DNA from: Planctomicrobium sp.
Lineage (GTDB): Bacteria > Planctomycetota > Planctomycetia > Planctomycetales > Planctomycetaceae
DNA: 8,715 bases
NCBI GenBank assembly: GCA_018659505.1
Contig: JABJMI010000545.1
Coordinates: forward strand, 1 to 8,715
Direction of reading: 5' to 3'
The notes beneath the pieces are model-generated. The model had not been told where the DNA came from. It searched no databases and worked only from the letters and a program-made list of their open reading frames with translations. The position numbers and the translations under genes are program-made. Shown in pieces: positions 7,463 to 8,715 of this stretch. The first letter of the stretch is position 1. Each line of letters starts with the position of its first letter.

Positions 7463-7469
7463 ATAACAT
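7458..7469. promoter_or_regulatory. Palindromic operator candidate between GntR gene and sulfatase
   Basis: ATGTTATAACAT is a perfect 12-bp palindrome with a GT-N4-AC core, matching the general GntR operator form. It overlaps the -10 boxes of both divergent promoters, a position suited to repressing both. The half-site ATAACA recurs at 7473-7478, exactly 10 bases after its first copy at 7463-7468 (one helical turn), which could allow cooperative binding. Confidence 0.55.
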
Positions 7470-7488
7470 CGAATAACACTGCGGGCAA
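7460..7488 (-). promoter_or_regulatory. Candidate sigma70-type promoter for the GntR gene
   Basis: On the minus strand TTGCCC (7488-7483) is followed after exactly 17 bases by TATAAC (7465-7460), matching 4 of 6 and 5 of 6 consensus positions. This is the best promoter in the window. It predicts a transcript start near 7453 and a leader of about 45 bases. Its -10 lies inside the palindrome at 7458-7469. Confidence 0.55.
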
Positions 7489-7538
7489 GCATGTTTCGTG
7501 AGCGTCCCCGAAGTCCCTGACTAACATGAGAATCGATT

Positions 7539-8711
7539 ATGCATCGTTTGCTAAACCGGCATGTGGCATTTGCCGCTAGTGCCTTGCTCATCATGAGTTC
7601 ATCAACGGATGCTGCTACGGAGTCACGATGGAATGTGTTGTTCATCGCGGTCGATGATCTTCGGCCAAAGCTGGGATGCTACGGCAACACGCACATCCAC
7701 AGCCCGAACATTGACAAGCTGTCAGCTGGAGCCGTCCGGTTCGAGCGTGCGTATTGTCAGCAGGCCGTTTGTAACCCGTCACGTACGAGTCTCATGACGG
7801 GAATGCGACCCGACTCGATTGGAGTCACCGGAAACCACTCGCACTTTCGTAGCAATCATCCCGATGTTGTTACGCTGCCACAGCATTTTAAGCAGCATGG
7901 CTACCACGCAGCTGCGATTGGGAAGATCTACCACGGCGTGTTTCCTGACGGAGCAAGCAGCACCATGTGGGACACGATGGGCGATGCAGAAAGTTGGTCG
8001 GTCCCAGCGATTCGATTTGGACCGCGCTACTACTACACCGAGGAAGGCATCACTGCGGCGAAGAGCATTTACGAAAAGGTGTACAAGCCGACGAATCCCG
8101 GTCCGGAGGACTGGACGAAGAAACTCGTTTTTGGACCGGCGACAGAGTCACCTGTTGTCCCCGACAGCACGCTCTACGACGGTCAGGTTACGGACAGTGC
8201 CGTCAAGACGTTGCAACAGTTGAAAGACACGGACGAGCCGTTCTTCCTCGCCGTCGGATTCATCAAACCGCATTCTCCTTACATCGCCCCGAAGAAGTAT
8301 TTTGATCTCTACGACAATGTCTCGCTGCCGTCGCACACGGAGTTTCCAGCAAATGCTCCGGCGTTTGCCGGTCATGGCTCGGGGGAACTGCGGCGCTATA
8401 CGGATCAGCCGACAAGCGGTGTGATCTCGGACGAACAACAGAGACGCGTGCGACATGCGTACTACGCATGCATCAGTTACATCGACGCGCAGATTGGGCG
8501 TGTGCTCGATGAGTTGGAGCGAACCGGACTCAACAACAACACGATTGTCGTCCTCTACGGAGACCACGGCTATCACCTAGGTGAGCAGGGACTTTGGGGA
8601 AAGACGACGAACTTTGAACCCGACTCACGAATAACATTGATTGTGAGAGCCCCTGGCATGAAGGCTGCAGGCAAGTCAAATGAGTCTTTGATTGACTTGG
8701 TCGATCTCTAA
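7539..8711 (+). CDS. Iduronate-2-sulfatase-like sulfatase, apparently truncated by an early stop
   Basis: This exported type I sulfatase has 390 residues as read. Residues 1-26 form a Sec signal peptide, likely cleaved after DAA. The catalytic core is intact: metal-binding Asp39-Asp40 in FIAVDDLRP, the formylglycine site CNPSR (78-82, Cys78, to be oxidised by a maturation enzyme encoded elsewhere), GKIYH (128-132, Lys129 and His132), IKPHSP (His245), YGDHGYHLGEQ (Asp342 and His343) and WGK (Lys355). The AVDDLRP start and the CNPSR context match iduronate-2-sulfatase relatives, which cleave sulfate from uronic acids or related sugars; the actual substrate is unknown. Relatives are usually about 470-500 residues and continue through LVDLYPT into a C-terminal subdomain. 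Here the frame reads LVDL, then TAA, then CCA and A, so the stop replaces the expected tyrosine and about 100 residues are lost. It may therefore be a pseudogene, a sequencing error or a shortened protein. No strong ribosome binding site is visible. Confidence 0.9.
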   Translation: MHRLLNRHVAFAASALLIMSSSTDAATESRWNVLFIAVDDLRPKLGCYGNTHIHSPNIDKLSAGAVRFERAYCQQAVCNPSRTSLMTGMRPDSIGVTGNHSHFRSNHPDVVTLPQHFKQHGYHAAAIGKIYHGVFPDGASSTMWDTMGDAESWSVPAIRFGPRYYYTEEGITAAKSIYEKVYKPTNPGPEDWTKKLVFGPATESPVVPDSTLYDGQVTDSAVKTLQQLKDTDEPFFLAVGFIKPHSPYIAPKKYFDLYDNVSLPSHTEFPANAPAFAGHGSGELRRYTDQPTSGVISDEQQRRVRHAYYACISYIDAQIGRVLDELERTGLNNNTIVVLYGDHGYHLGEQGLWGKTTNFEPDSRITLIVRAPGMKAAGKSNESLIDLVDL

Positions 8712-8715
8712 CCAA

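Noticed and set aside
8148..8576. Minus-strand frame of 142 codons opposite the sulfatase
   Set aside because: The plus frame carries all sulfatase active-site motifs; the minus frame shows nothing recognisable.
8709..8711. The sulfatase TAA read as a recoded codon
   Set aside because: TAA is not used for selenocysteine or pyrrolysine, and no recoding structure can be judged in the four bases that follow.
1..8715. CRISPR array, insertion sequence, tRNA or integration site
   Set aside because: I saw no regularly spaced repeats, no transposase-like frame, no terminal inverted repeats and no cloverleaf.

Overview
The window looks like accessory, polysaccharide-related DNA from a marine-type planctomycete (Planctomycetota, probably the Pirellulaceae/Rhodopirellula side). 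The evidence is the combination of a DUF1552 protein, the DUF1587/1595/1592/1588/1585 series of planctomycetal cytochrome domains, an NPCBM sugar-binding module and a formylglycine sulfatase, together with mid-range base composition and weak or absent Shine-Dalgarno sequences. The assignment rests on gene content alone.

Layout on the minus strand, in transcription order. A FadR-type GntR regulator (7407-6712) is followed 9 bases past its stop by a hairpin that may be an intrinsic terminator (6678-6702). A 732-base stretch with no convincing intact gene comes next (5980-6711); it holds a possible decayed LysR-type remnant, a compact GC-richer block and a perfect inverted repeat just upstream of the next gene. 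A Tat-exported DUF1552 protein follows (5979-4675). Only 39 bases later begins a very large reading frame running from 4635 off the left edge of the window. Read triplet by triplet, it has no stop over 1545 codons. It joins a Sec signal peptide, a complete alpha/beta-hydrolase (Ser192/Asp271/His301 or 302), an Ig-like and a jelly-roll-like segment, an NPCBM domain, a c-type heme domain (CIDCH, 761-765) and the full DUF1587-DUF1585 cytochrome series with a second heme motif (CASCH, 1431-1435). This secreted esterase-lectin-cytochrome fusion is the most unusual object here, and it is easy to miss because its stop codon lies outside the window.

On the plus strand, diverging from the regulator, is an iduronate-2-sulfatase-like sulfatase (7539-8711) with an intact catalytic N-terminal domain. 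Its stop codon falls exactly where the family's conserved Leu-Val-Asp-Leu-Tyr-Pro-Thr motif expects tyrosine, so it appears truncated by a nonsense change about 100 residues early.

The regulator-sulfatase spacer contains two convincing divergent promoters whose -10 boxes overlap one perfect 12-bp palindrome with a GT-N4-AC core. A second perfect palindrome with the same GT-N4-AC core lies about 30 bases upstream of the DUF1552 start. This suggests one regulon: the GntR protein may control itself, the sulfatase and the DUF1552-fusion operon. A reasonable but unproven reading is a locus for an esterified, sulfated, possibly uronic-acid-containing polysaccharide, with an ester bond, a sulfate and a redox step handled by exported proteins.
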